Shown in pieces: positions 22,044 to 31,931 of a stretch of 64,000 nt of DNA (position 1 is its first letter; the number at the start of each line of letters is the position of its first letter). Where the stretch lies: NCBI GenBank assembly GCA_047967505.1, contig CM106538.1; one strand, given 5' to 3'. The notes beneath the pieces were generated by a model. It saw only the letters and a program-made list of their open reading frames with translations, had not been told where the DNA came from and made no database searches. The DNA is from Dipteris shenzhenensis. Taxonomy: Eukaryota; Polypodiophyta; Polypodiopsida; Gleicheniales. The translations under genes were made by a program, and so were the position numbers.

Positions 22044-23285
22044 ATGGAGACGGAGGATGACGGAGATAGTGATAGAGGCGCTTTTGAGGGTGATGCTAGG
22101 ACTATACACCCGTACTCTGCATCTCCCATCAATCCCTTGGACATCTCTTTCGACTTTCCTCACCACCTTTACACGCCAGACTTCTTGTCTGAATTCTCTC
22201 GTGACTTTGGTGCTCGTGCTTCTCCCCAGCTGCCAGAGGGCCTGAATATTTCAGATGAGCTGCGCTTCCCTGCGTTGGTTCCTAGGCCCTTGGAAGAACG
22301 TGGTCCATCTTCTTCGCGTTATGAAGCTCGAGCCAGTCCCCGTGGTGGGAGAGGAGGAAGAGGAGGAGCTGTGCGTCCCTCTTATGTGCATGCAGCTCAA
22401 AAGCCACGGGGGGCCTTCTTCAGTCTTTCCCCAGGAGCACGTTCTTCTCCTAGCACATCCAGTCCAGATGGGCCTTTGGCTTCCAGAGAGCTACACAAAG
22501 CCTACTCCTCTCCTACTCCCCAGCACAGAGGCGGGATTGGAAGCAACGGGGAAGGACGAGCTCCTGTAGGAGCCTCCGGTAGCCCTGCCACCACACATGC
22601 ACACACTCTAGGTGGTGGTGGAGGAGCCAATCGAACTGACAAAAACAGAGCCAGTGGAAACGGAGCAGATGTGACCGGAGTCGGGCTGCCCTCAATCAGT
22701 GGAGACTCAGCATGTAACGACGAACGAGGAGATAGGCGCAATTCTAGGCAGACTTTGGGAGAGTCGAGGCTCCCCACGACTTGCGAGGAGGAAGTTGAAG
22801 ATCTCCCAGCACCGTCAGTCCTAGAATCCAAGCATGCTACACAACAAGATGCTAGTGGAGCACAACAGTTTGATGTAGAGAATCAAGCAGATGGAGCAGG
22901 TAGAACTGTAATGGCCTTCTTAGATGACACTTTGCTGCATGACTCTGTAGTGTGGTTAAGACCTCATGCATGAGTGGGTTTTTTGCCTGGGGTCAGACCT
23001 CTTCTTACCTTCATTGAATCTTAGATCAGAATGATCTGGATTAGGAAAGGGATCAATGTGGTAAATGTAAGATTCCTAAAGAAAGGAAGCTTTTTTTTCT
23101 TTCTCTTTGAGAAACTTGAGATGGCTTCTAGAGCTATGCAACATGGTCTATGGACTATTAGAAACCAACCCCTGTACTTGGAATGGTGGTCCAAGGATTT
23201 TTCCTAGGTCTACGAAGATCCCTGCTTGGGTGGAACTCCCTGATCTACCTCTTTATTTGTGCAACCGACTTCCCATGGTTATAGA
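22044..23285 (+). pseudogene. L1-type LINE ORF1, 5' part
   Basis: From METEDDGDSDRGAFEGDART (22,044) an open frame runs to 22,973. It is Ser/Pro/Gly-rich, with an RGGRGGRGG stretch at about residues 105-115. After a stop at 22,971-22,973 a second frame carries the plant LINE DUF4283 signature (VNVRFLKKGSFFF, FEKLEMASRAMQHGLWTIRN, PLYLEWWSKDF). A frameshift near 23,205 leads to KIPAWVELPDLPLYLCNRL. The frame is cut at 23,285 by the chromovirus. ORF1 proteins bind LINE RNA. Frames downstream of the chromovirus continue the LINE. Confidence 0.8.
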
Positions 23286-23809
23286 TGTCATGACAAGAGA
23301 AATGATTATTTAGTTAATTAATAGTCATTAGAACTTTATTATTGTTAGGCGCCAATTTGATGGTGCGGTTATATGTTTGTATTTATGATCGATCAAGCGG
23401 TGTAAATAGTACCGCCAAAACTATGTAACATTGGCCAATGATTAGTAATAAAGATGTGCACACACGTGTCTAGGTCCTAGGGGCAATAGGAAAGGGAAAG
23501 GGTGCATTAGAGTGCATTGAATGGTAGGTGCATGGGTCATAGGCTAAGGGTAGGTGTAAATGGGAAGATGGAACTTGAGTGATCTCAAGGGACATTAATG
23601 AAAGGGTATCACCCTTTCATTGTGAATCTCACGTAGCATTCTTTCTACCACATTGCATTCATCCGTCATCTCTCTCCCACCTTGCATGTAGGTCGAAAAA
23701 GAAACAAGTACTCTCACGAGGGCGCTCTTCCCCATTGGAGGGCCAATCGGCATTCAAATTCTGCATGCATTGCACACATTTGCATTTTCGAAGAGTGTGG
23801 ATCTTCACA
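23286..23809 (+). repeat. 5' LTR of the chromovirus
   Basis: 524 bp, TG...CA ends. It matches the 3' LTR with no indels and two substitutions. A GTGTAAATAGT stretch and an AATAAAGATG poly(A)-signal-like motif (about 23,444-23,456) lie in the first third. No strong TATA box stands out. Confidence 0.97.
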
Positions 23810-23811
23810 TT

Positions 23812-23823
23812 TGGTATCAGAGC
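23812..23823 (+). other. Primer-binding site, tRNA-iMet
   Basis: TGGTATCAGAGC, an exact match to the usual complement of the initiator-Met tRNA 3' end, two bases after the LTR. Confidence 0.93.
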
Positions 23824-24388
23824 GGTGACAATCCGCAAGCGGGACGAGAAGAGGGCGACAGTTGCGAACGACAGAAGTCGCAAGAGAGGTTGGTGGAAAA
23901 GGATCACGACTGACCGATCTCGAGGTTCTGAGACAAGGGATTTTTCTGAAAAAAATTCTGGCCTTCAACGGCGAACGGGGTGTTCTCTTTTGGCCCCCCT
24001 CCCCCCCCGCCTCCCCCCCAACAATGTGAATGTACCCTTAAACCGTGAGAAAAAGGGATTCCCGTTCTACCCAACCGGAAGTCGGATCGGAATAAGATTT
24101 TAAGGGAGTGATCCACCCATCCAGTACCCCCTATAACGGTATCTAGAGCTCCAATCCGCTCAAAACAAGTAGCCCAAACGGAGCGTACCAGTTTACAGCA
24201 GAAATACAAGAAGAAAAGCTTGAAAAAGAAGGGAAAGGAGGTCATTTTAAGTGTCTTCTCAACACAAACGAAGTGGGAGTCGGATAAGTACCACCACCTC
24301 TACAACACTTGAAGTTTGCTGTAAAATAAACCTTCTTTTTTGAAATTACAGCAAGACATTTTCTCTCTTGTATTAATAAAAGGAAAGA
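23824..24388 (+). other. Chromovirus 5' leader
   Basis: An untranslated leader of about 565 bp between primer-binding site and gag start, with a C-homopolymer tract at about 23,995-24,018. RNA packaging signals would be expected here but cannot be identified by eye. Confidence 0.6.
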
Positions 24389-25813
24389 ATGGAAGGGGAA
24401 GGGACATATAACAATGAACTTATTCCTTTTCCTCCATTACCCCAAGGAGAGAGAGAAAGAACACCTTCACCCCCTCTTGAAGAGGATGGATTAGGTGAGA
24501 GTTATACACATCTTGAGTATGATAACCCACAAATAGATTTACAGCAGTCTCTCCTTCAAGAACCTACTGATAGGGAGTTCTCCTTTCGTAATGAAAGAAG
24601 AAATGAGACCAGCCAAGAACAAGGTGATGAGTTCACGCCTTCAACTCAAAACCCAATACACATGGATTCTAATCCAAGTGCAAGAGGAAGAGAGGAGACT
24701 CCTGTTGATAAGCTGGTTTTCCAGCTTAGCAATATGATTGAGCAGTCCATTATGACAAGATTAGGGACTAAGAGGACTTTAAACTTCGGGGATGAAGAGT
24801 TGAGTAACCCTTCTAAGAGGTCCAAATTCCAACCGCGAGAGAGAATTGAGTTCCCCAAATATGATGGGGCAAGGGAGGCTGACAAAATCCTCAATTGGAT
24901 TCGTCATTTTGAGCTATACTTTGCCCATCAAGACAAGACCGAGCAAGAGAAGCTTGCTCTTGCCACATTGCATCTGCAGAAGGATGCTCTAATGTGGTGG
25001 TCCTTGTCACAAACAGGAAAAGAGCCTATTCATGAATGGGCTGAATTTGTGGAGCAACTGAAAACCACTTTCATGCCACCGAGGCATGAAGAGAACCTAA
25101 CCTTTCGTTGGGAGAGGTTTAGGCAGTTCGATAATGAGAGTAATGCAGATTTTACAGCCAGATTTTGGAAACTCTCTCTAGAGTTATCTGAAAAGAGTGA
25201 GGAAGATAGGAGAAAGAGGTATTTAGCAGCTTTAAGCCCAAAAGTAAGGTACGAGGTTGAAATGTTTAACCCGACCACGCTTAAGGACCTCACTAAGCTG
25301 GCTGAAATAGCCGAGAGAAAATTGAATCCTCGTAAACCCTTCAATAAGGAGTATGGGTCATCATCTAAGACCAATAATATACCCACTTTTAGGAAACCAA
25401 GCCGGTTTAAGAATAATAAAGGGAAGGGTAAAGCTCTTGTAAGGAATGTGAACAGCCAATCACGTCCTGGATGGGTGCCATTTCCTTCTATGACTGACGA
25501 AGAGAAGAGGAAGTTGATTAAGGAAGGAAAATGTTTCGGTTGTAAGAAACATAAGCCAGGGCACGTATGGCATAAGTGTCCCGTTCTCTTGGCTAAGATT
25601 GCCAAGACGAATTCAGTAAAAGGGAAAGCCAAGGCATCCAAGCAGGAGGGTGAGGCTTCTACCTTGTCACCCTCGAAATCTACTGTGACTATTGAGCCAA
25701 TAGTGAATGCTGTCCATTCAGCCAATACCTTTGGGCCTCATGATCTTTTTAAGGTGTATGGATTTGAGAATGGACAGAGAATAGTGGTTCTCCTAGATGA
25801 TGGATGTAAGTGA
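24389..25813 (+). CDS. Chromovirus gag (with start of protease)
   Basis: 474 codons starting MEGEGTYNNELIPFPPLPQG. An acidic, charged N-terminus precedes the Retrotrans_gag core at about residues 150-310 (YDGAREADKILNWIRHFELY, ALATLHLQKDALMWWSLSQ, FTARFWKLSLELSE). A basic linker is followed by a knuckle C382-C385-H392-C397. That spacing is CX2CX6HX4C rather than the usual CX4H. The frame ends at the protease start, VVLLDDGCK, where the catalytic D[ST]G reads DDG. The stop TGA at 25,811 comes immediately after it. Gag should still be able to assemble particles and bind RNA. Confidence 0.93.
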   Translation: MEGEGTYNNELIPFPPLPQGERERTPSPPLEEDGLGESYTHLEYDNPQIDLQQSLLQEPTDREFSFRNERRNETSQEQGDEFTPSTQNPIHMDSNPSARGREETPVDKLVFQLSNMIEQSIMTRLGTKRTLNFGDEELSNPSKRSKFQPRERIEFPKYDGAREADKILNWIRHFELYFAHQDKTEQEKLALATLHLQKDALMWWSLSQTGKEPIHEWAEFVEQLKTTFMPPRHEENLTFRWERFRQFDNESNADFTARFWKLSLELSEKSEEDRRKRYLAALSPKVRYEVEMFNPTTLKDLTKLAEIAERKLNPRKPFNKEYGSSSKTNNIPTFRKPSRFKNNKGKGKALVRNVNSQSRPGWVPFPSMTDEEKRKLIKEGKCFGCKKHKPGHVWHKCPVLLAKIAKTNSVKGKAKASKQEGEASTLSPSKSTVTIEPIVNAVHSANTFGPHDLFKVYGFENGQRIVVLLDDGCK

Positions 25814-26161
25814 TAGATTGGCAAAATTACTCCATCTTAAACCAGAACCTATAAAAAACATTCGCTTTCAGGAGCTTTTAGGGGACACAATGAAGAAGAC
25901 ACATCCATAGTACGAAATATTCCTTTTTGTATACAAAAATATAGAGATCGAAGGGATTTTTTGGTAGCCCCTTTACAAGACGTTGACATGATACTAGGTA
26001 AACCATGGCGGTATGATTTTAACCCTGCTATTCATCCTCATACTCATCATTGTTGCTTTGTACATAAGGATGAAAACATAAGGATCGTAGGGGATCGGGA
26101 CGTGTATACAATTCCATTGATTACTCCTACCCAAGCGAAAAGATTGGTAAAAGAGGGGTAG
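25790..26161 (+). pseudogene. Chromovirus protease, broken
   Basis: After DDGC the protease sequence continues in a different frame (VSDRLAKLLHLKPEP, 25,806-25,910), then shifts again (NIPFCIQKYRDRRDFLVAPL through LGKPWRYDF). It stops at TAG 26,159-26,161, before the RT frame. The residues usually found just after the active site (a THNFI-like segment) are missing. Two frame changes and several stops make a functional aspartic protease unlikely from this copy. Confidence 0.85.
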
Positions 26162-26172
26162 ATTGTAATCTT

Positions 26173-29079
26173 GTGTATATACGGGTTTCACGAGATCTTC
26201 ATATCACAAAAGAAGATCGGAAGAGAAATGAGTTCCTTAGAGCTTATGAGGATCGATTTTCAAGAGATGACTCATTCGAATTGCCTATGGAGAGAGAAGA
26301 TGATCATGCCATAGACTTAGAGCCAGGAGCTTCTCCTCCCTGTAGAGCCCCATATAGGATGAACAGGATAGAAATGGAGGAGGTAGAAAAACAAATTGAA
26401 GATCTGTTGCAAAAAGGCCTGATTCGACCAAGCAGTTCTCCATTTGGAGCACCTGTATTATTGGTTGAGAAGAAGGATGAATCATATCGTATGTGTATAG
26501 ATTACCGTGCTTTGAATAAACTTACGATTAAGAACCGGTATCCGATGCCAAGAGTGGATGATTTATTGGATATGCTTAAAGGTGCTAAAGTTTTTAGCAA
26601 ATTGGATTTGAAATCTGGTTATCATCAACTTCGTATGAAAGCTGGGGATGAACATAAGACTGCTTTTCGCACTCTCACTGGACATTATGAGTTTTTGGTC
26701 ATGCCTTTTGGCCTAACTAATGCTCCAGCCACTTTTAGTAGGCTGATGAGAAGGGTTTTGCGACCCTACTTGGGAAAATTTGTCATAGTCTTTTTTTATG
26801 ACATTTTAGTGTTCAGCCAGAATGAGGAAGAGCATAAGGATCACCTTGCTAAGGTGATGGAGCTCCTAAGGAAGGATCGATTGTTCCTAAATATCAAGAA
26901 GAGTGAGTTCTTCAAGACAGAAATAGAGTATTTGGGACACATTGTGTCTGCCGAGGGAATTCGGGTTGACCCTAAAAAGGTCAAGGCCATAATTGAATGG
27001 CCAATACCCAAAAACTTACATGAGCTGAGATCCTTCCTAGGGATGTGTAGTTATTATCGCAGATTCATTAAGAATTTTGCACGTCTTGCTTCCCCACTAA
27101 CAGATTTGTTGAAGAAGCATTCCTTGTATGAGTGGGGAGAGGTTCACCAAGTAGCTTTTGAGGAGCTTAAGAGAACATTAGTGACTACACCAGTGTTAAC
27201 ACTTTCGGACATGGACAAAGAGTTCTTTGTTGTATGTACGAATGCAAGTGGTACCTCGATTGGGGCAGTGTTGATGCAAGGAGGGCATCCCATTGCTTAT
27301 GAGAGTAGAAAACTTCAAGGGGCTGAATTGAAATATATCACGTATGAGAAGGAGTTATTGGCAGTCATTCATGCTCTAAAGTTATGGAAGCATTACTTAT
27401 ATGGTTCTGCTTTCAAGATTAAGACTGACCATCAAAGTATCAAGCACTTGTTTTCTCAACCCATTGTCTCTTCAAGGCAGATCAAATGGGCTGAATATAT
27501 TCAATCCTTTGGGCAACCAAATATCAAATATCAGCCAGGAAAGGAGAATTTAGTAGCTGATGCTTTAAGTAGACGGCCCCAAGTTAATCACGTTTCTGTG
27601 ATTAAGGAGAAATCATTAGGAGCAATGGTTGAAGCTTATCCTTTAGATGAGGACTTCGCTGACATTTATGGGAAGATTCAGCGTAATGAGGTCGGGGATT
27701 TAGAGGCTTATTCCATCGTGGATGGATACTTATTTTTGGGACGTGCCATATGTGTACCCAAAACATTTCGGTATCTAGTCATGAGTGAGTTACATGCGAG
27801 TCCATATTCTAGACATAGAGGCATTAGAGGGACCATTGACAATATTGAGAGATACTTCCATTGGCCTAAACTTTGCAAAGAAGTTTCGACCTTTGTTCAA
27901 CAATGTGACGTATGTCAACGCATTAAATCTGACACAAGTAAGATTGCTGGTCTTTTGCAGCCTTTGCCTATTCCTTCGGAAAGGTGGGAACACATTACAA
28001 TGGATTTTGTGTCTGGTTTCCCCAAGGTTGGTCAATTTGAGCAGATTTTCACTGTTATAGATAGGCTGAGTAAACAAGCTCATTTTATTCCCTGTAAAAA
28101 AGAGTTGTTTGCTCCTGAAACAGCAAGGTTATTCATTAGGGAAATCTTCAGGTTACATGGGTTACCAAAATCCATTGTATCCGATAATGATGGCCGTTTC
28201 ATCAGCAACTTTTGGACAGCTCTATTAGAGAATCTTGGAACCAAACTGAAATTTACTACAGCCTTCCATCCTCAAGGAGATGGACAAAGTGAGAATGCCA
28301 ATCAAACCATAATTACTTTACTTCGAGCTTATGTCCATGACCAACCTAGAAGGTGGCCAGAGTTCTTACCCATGTTAGAGTTTGCTTATAATAACACTGT
28401 ACATACTTCCACCAAGAAAGCCCCATTTGAAATCATCTATGGGCAATGTTTACCCACTCCAATAACACACTTGGGGGAGCGAATTTTTGCTGCTGACCAG
28501 TTTGCTGAGGATATGTCACAGGTTATTGAGCAGGTAAAAGAACATATTAAGAAGGCCCAGGTTCAACAATCCAAGGCAACCAATAAAAAAAGAAAAGAAG
28601 TTTATTACAAGGAGGATGATTGGGTTTTATTGAAGATTGATAAAAGAAGAATCAAGTCAGTGAGAGGAAGTACCAAACATGTCAAGCTAGCACCGAAGTT
28701 TTATGGTCCATTTCAGATTTCAGCAGCTTTATATCCAGAAGAAGGATCCAGAGCGTATGAGCTGAAGTTACCAGCCCACTGGTGTATGAAGAACATCTTT
28801 CATGTGAGCAATTTGAAGAGATACCATGGCGATACTTCTGCGTTTTTGGATACTCAACATCAAGAAGAACCTGAACTTGAAGATGGGACTGAAGTTCTTA
28901 CTCCGGAACAGATCGTGTACCATAAAGAGAAGAGTACTCGTGGAAAGAAGAGATATATGTATTTACTGAAGTTTAAAAACGAGCCAGCTAGTGATGCACA
29001 ATGGATGGAAGAAGAGTTCTTTACAGATTTTCCACAGATACTCGCAGATTACAAAGAGGCGATGCAATGGCAGAAGTAA
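26173..29079 (+). CDS. Chromovirus RT-RNase H-integrase-chromodomain
   Basis: The 968-codon frame is open from about 26,170, with no good ATG at its start, as expected for a polyprotein. RT spans about residues 75-250, RNase H 345-480, integrase 535-770 and the chromodomain about 910-960 ([30 protein letters not shown]). Integrase keeps H...H and C.VC zinc ligands and the triad D611, D671, E707, with 35 residues between the last two. The RT box reads FFYDILVFS: residue 209 is Tyr where the first catalytic Asp is expected. RNase H reads VCTNASG: residue 357 is Asn instead of Asp. The chromodomain should direct integration to modified chromatin. Confidence 0.95.
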   Translation: MYIRVSRDLHITKEDRKRNEFLRAYEDRFSRDDSFELPMEREDDHAIDLEPGASPPCRAPYRMNRIEMEEVEKQIEDLLQKGLIRPSSSPFGAPVLLVEKKDESYRMCIDYRALNKLTIKNRYPMPRVDDLLDMLKGAKVFSKLDLKSGYHQLRMKAGDEHKTAFRTLTGHYEFLVMPFGLTNAPATFSRLMRRVLRPYLGKFVIVFFYDILVFSQNEEEHKDHLAKVMELLRKDRLFLNIKKSEFFKTEIEYLGHIVSAEGIRVDPKKVKAIIEWPIPKNLHELRSFLGMCSYYRRFIKNFARLASPLTDLLKKHSLYEWGEVHQVAFEELKRTLVTTPVLTLSDMDKEFFVVCTNASGTSIGAVLMQGGHPIAYESRKLQGAELKYITYEKELLAVIHALKLWKHYLYGSAFKIKTDHQSIKHLFSQPIVSSRQIKWAEYIQSFGQPNIKYQPGKENLVADALSRRPQVNHVSVIKEKSLGAMVEAYPLDEDFADIYGKIQRNEVGDLEAYSIVDGYLFLGRAICVPKTFRYLVMSELHASPYSRHRGIRGTIDNIERYFHWPKLCKEVSTFVQQCDVCQRIKSDTSKIAGLLQPLPIPSERWEHITMDFVSGFPKVGQFEQIFTVIDRLSKQAHFIPCKKELFAPETARLFIREIFRLHGLPKSIVSDNDGRFISNFWTALLENLGTKLKFTTAFHPQGDGQSENANQTIITLLRAYVHDQPRRWPEFLPMLEFAYNNTVHTSTKKAPFEIIYGQCLPTPITHLGERIFAADQFAEDMSQVIEQVKEHIKKAQVQQSKATNKKRKEVYYKEDDWVLLKIDKRRIKSVRGSTKHVKLAPKFYGPFQISAALYPEEGSRAYELKLPAHWCMKNIFHVSNLKRYHGDTSAFLDTQHQEEPELEDGTEVLTPEQIVYHKEKSTRGKKRYMYLLKFKNEPASDAQWMEEEFFTDFPQILADYKEAMQWQK

Positions 29080-29142
29080 CAAGAGAAAGTGCACATAAGA
29101 CGAAGAGACAAGCAATAATCCAGAAGAGGACTTCTGCTCATT

Positions 29143-29156
29143 CAAGCAGGAGGGAG
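29143..29156 (+). other. Polypurine tract of the chromovirus
   Basis: AAGCAGGAGGGAG-type purine run directly before the 3' LTR TGTC; it is the plus-strand primer site. Confidence 0.85.
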
Positions 29157-29680
29157 TGTCATGACAAGAGAAATGATTATTTAGTTAATTAATAGTCATT
29201 AGAACTTTATTATTGTTAGGCGCCAATTTGATGGTGCGGTTATATGTTTGTATTTATGATCGATCAAGCGGTGTAAATAGTACCGCCAAAACTATGTAAC
29301 ATTGGCCAATGATTAGTAATAAAGATGTGCACACACGTGTCTAGGTCCTAGGGGCAATAGGAAAGGGAAAGGGTGCATTAGAGTGCATTGAATGGTAGGT
29401 GCATGGGTCATAGGCTAAGGGTAGGTGTAAATGGAAAGATGGAACTTGAGTGATCTCAAGGGACATTAATGAAAGGGTACCACCCTTTCATTGTGAATCT
29501 CACGTAGCATTCTTTCTACCACATTGCATTCATCCGTCATCTCTCTCCCACCTTGCATGTAGGTCGAAAAAGAAACAAGTACTCTCACGAGGGCGCTCTT
29601 CCCCATTGGAGGGCCAATCGGCATTCAAATTCTGCATGCATTGCACACATTTGCATTTTCGAAGAGTGTGGATCTTCACA
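29157..29680 (+). repeat. 3' LTR of the chromovirus
   Basis: 524 bp, two substitutions from the 5' LTR, followed directly by target duplication ATAGA. Confidence 0.97.
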
Positions 29681-30835
29681 ATAGAGCTTGGATGGTCCAA
29701 AGAGTTTGAGGAAGATGTGAACAGAGAGGATGCCATGGAAGAGGTAGAAGGGAGTGCGGTTGGGATTGTTCACTTGGACTGTGGCAGCCTTAGATTGTCT
29801 CCTCTTGTGTTGAACTAAAGTGAAGGCCTTACCTTGAATAGTGTCCTCTTGAGATGGTGAAATGACTGGAGTACCCTTCCCTTTCTTTCCTCTGATTCTT
29901 CCTCAGGGCTAAAAAGGGGCAGAAGAAGAATGTTAGATAAAGTGCTGTCCTTCTTGACTCTCAATGTTAGAGGGCTTATGGACCCTGGTAGAAGTGAAGA
30001 GCTAGCTTTCTGGTTGAGAGCTAACTCCTTATCATTTCTTTTTCTAGCATTGCAAGAAATCAAAGCTTGTAGGGATACTCTAGATGATAGACTTAAAGTG
30101 ATAGATAGAAGAAGATTTTGGTACTACACTTCCTATGACGAGGACAAAGGGGGCACATCTATTGGAATTTTATCTCATTACAAGGATAGCATATCATAAG
30201 TCATAATAGATTACCACAATAGATGGGTAATGCTACAATGTTATGTGAAGGAGATTAAGTTATTAGTTATTTCTCTGTATGCCGCTAACTTAGCTTTGAA
30301 GAGGAAGGCATCATGGGAGTCTCTGCAGTGTGCAAATGGTAACTGCATTTTAATGGGAAATTTTAACATGGTGGAGAGGAAGACAGACAGATGGATGGGA
30401 AAGGGTACATGCATCAGAGTTCTGAACTGCTTTTTGGGGAAGAGTGCAAGGATCATTAGCAGTTGGTTGATGTGGGTACAAGTAGTGATTTTACTCGGTG
30501 CAACAATCAAGTTGGTGACAATAGAAGAGAGGCTAGATTGGGCAGGTTCTATGTCTCTCAGGGTTTACTAAACAGTCATCTTTCTTTGAGAATTGAAACA
30601 TACTCCTCTTTAAGCTTGTCAGATCACAAACCTGTCTCATTTAGATGTGATTTTGGCTCTGGTGAGAGAAGCTCCTCTTGGTTCAAAGCTGACCCTAAAC
30701 TCTTCCACCTAAAGAGTGTGCAAACTCTAATTGGCAAGGCTTGGCATAGTGCTTTCTCTAAGCACAACATCCACAAAGATAGCACAAGTTCTTCTTTTTC
30801 CTTTCATCCAAGGATACATCTAGTCTTAGAGTTTC
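29681..30835 (+). pseudogene. L1-type LINE, ORF1 remnant and ORF2 endonuclease
   Basis: This is the continuation of the LINE split by the chromovirus. A short open piece (ELGWSKEFEEDVNRED) runs to a stop at 29,818. ORF2 starts MLDKVLSFLTLNVRGLMDPG at 29,930 and carries the apurinic-type endonuclease: LNVRGL, the LQEIK Glu, a stop TAA at 30,197 in frame, then ILMGNFN. The usual GDFN Asp is Asn here. After a frameshift near 30,470 comes the closing SDHKPVSF. RT is absent: the frame ends at 30,835, where a fragment of the gag-only family begins. Confidence 0.85.
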
Positions 30836-31205
30836 TCATCCTAATTCATGGTGGTCACACATGGCCATCTCATGGTGGTCAAGGATAAATCTGTCTAGGA
30901 TCTCATGCTAGCAAAGGTGCCCAAGGGTCAAGGTTTACAAAAATGGGATAGACCAAACACATATCACATGGCCTACATCATATGGTGACGAGAGGTGATT
31001 TACAAAAGACATGACATTCTTTTTGGAGTTCTACTCCAGGCAGAGAACCTCAAAATTTGACCAAGTGATGATAAACAAAAATTCAAAGACAAGTTGCTCA
31101 AAAGGCAAAGTCCTTGTCTTCTACCACAAAGTTTGATTCTTCATTTGTTAATGGAGTTCTTCCTTTAGCCAGATATGCTTCATTTTCCTTGGAGTTGTAA
31201 TAGGA
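30836..31205 (-). mobile_element. Gag-only LTR element, copy C (gag end and 3' module)
   Basis: On the minus strand a gag C-terminus (GRTPLTNEESNFVV, ending DKDFAF then TGA at about 31,126) matches copy B at 57,300-57,363 (GRTPSANEESNFVV...WAF). It is followed by the conserved 3' module: CTTGGTCA, CTCTGCCTGGA, CACCATATGATGTAGGCCAT, TGCTAGCATGAGATCCTAG and GACCACCATGAGATGGC. The segment stops before the polypurine tract and lacks LTRs. Confidence 0.8.
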
Positions 31206-31229
31206 ACTCTGTCTGTATAATCTGATGGG

Positions 31230-31354
31230 GGACTGAGGCTTTACTCCGAATCATCGTGGATCCCATGGTCACCTGTAGCCTCTCAAATCTCTTCCACTCT
31301 ATCATTGAAATATCACTGCCCAAAAAGGTGCTGCATACATGGCAGTCGATCTCA
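31230..31354 (-). pseudogene. LINE-2 endonuclease tail, left of the hAT
   Basis: Minus-strand continuation of the LINE interrupted by the hAT (GEIDCHVCSTFLGSDISMIE, like the IDYI..S..L....I segment near the end of LINE endonucleases). One copy of the hAT target site (31,355-31,362) ends the segment. Its downstream part is missing. Confidence 0.5.
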
Positions 31355-31362
31355 CCAGCTTG

Positions 31363-31460
31363 CATAGTCACAAGAAACGTTTCGTCCGTTTCGTTGTTTC
31401 GAGGTTTCGACAGGTTTTGTTTCGTTTCGTTTCGAATCATCGGACGAAACGGATAGGTTT
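31363..31460. repeat. hAT left terminal and subterminal repeat
   Basis: Starts CATAGTCACAAGAAACG, then contains GTTTCGTCC, CGTTTCGTTGTTTCGAGG, GTTTCGTTTCGTTTCG and GGACGAAACGG. It pairs with the right end. Confidence 0.9.
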
Positions 31461-31931
31461 CGAAATGATACTTGATATATACAAGGATAGGGGCAGATAA
31501 GACATGTTATATTCAAGTTTAGAGTGAACAAAGAGAAATACAAGTGTCAAGTGACAAGTCCTTAGTCAAGACACCCAGTGTCTAGCCTCTAGGTAATCCA
31601 AAACACAAACACATTCAGGAATCAGAATTCAAGTCTCCTTTCTCAAGTTTCAAATTTAGACCAATTAATATATATGGAGTCAAAACTTAAAAGCATATTG
31701 ACATTGGACATTGGATTCTAGCATCTAGACTCTAGAGATATGAACATCATTGATTCATTGAAATTTGAATCTAGATATATGAGTCATTACTTTCCAAAAT
31801 GTCAAGTAAATATAAGTTCCCAAAATAGACATATGAAATAATAAGTTCCCAAAGTGACGAGTTGTAAGCTCAAACTTCAAAGTTCCAAAAATGAGTAGCA
31901 TGAGTGATAACAAATCATAATTTGAAACTAC

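Larger units (their letters stand above)
23286..29680 (+). mobile_element. Complete Ty3/gypsy chromovirus with 5-bp target duplication
   Basis: Two 524-bp LTRs (TGTCATGAC...CTTCACA) flank gag, a damaged protease and a 968-codon RT-RNase H-integrase-chromodomain frame. The primer-binding site lies two bases inside the 5' LTR, and a purine tract precedes the 3' LTR. The target duplication ATAGA is seen at 23,281-23,285 and 29,681-29,685. The two LTRs differ at two positions (23,564/29,435 G/A and 23,609/29,480 T/C), so insertion is recent relative to the rest of the window. The insertion site lies inside an L1-type LINE. Confidence 0.97.

Noticed and set aside
22502-22831. Minus-strand open frame opposite LINE ORF1
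   Set aside because: It is a shadow of the GC-rich + strand ORF1 frame with no domain.
23812-23823. Possible tRNA gene fragment
   Set aside because: TGGTATCAGAGC is a retrotransposon primer-binding site. No cloverleaf-forming sequence surrounds it; the same holds at 4,212 and 7,333.
25030-25725. 231-codon minus-strand open frame inside chromovirus gag
   Set aside because: The gag frame on the + strand has clear domain structure; the antisense frame is hydrophobic and unsupported.
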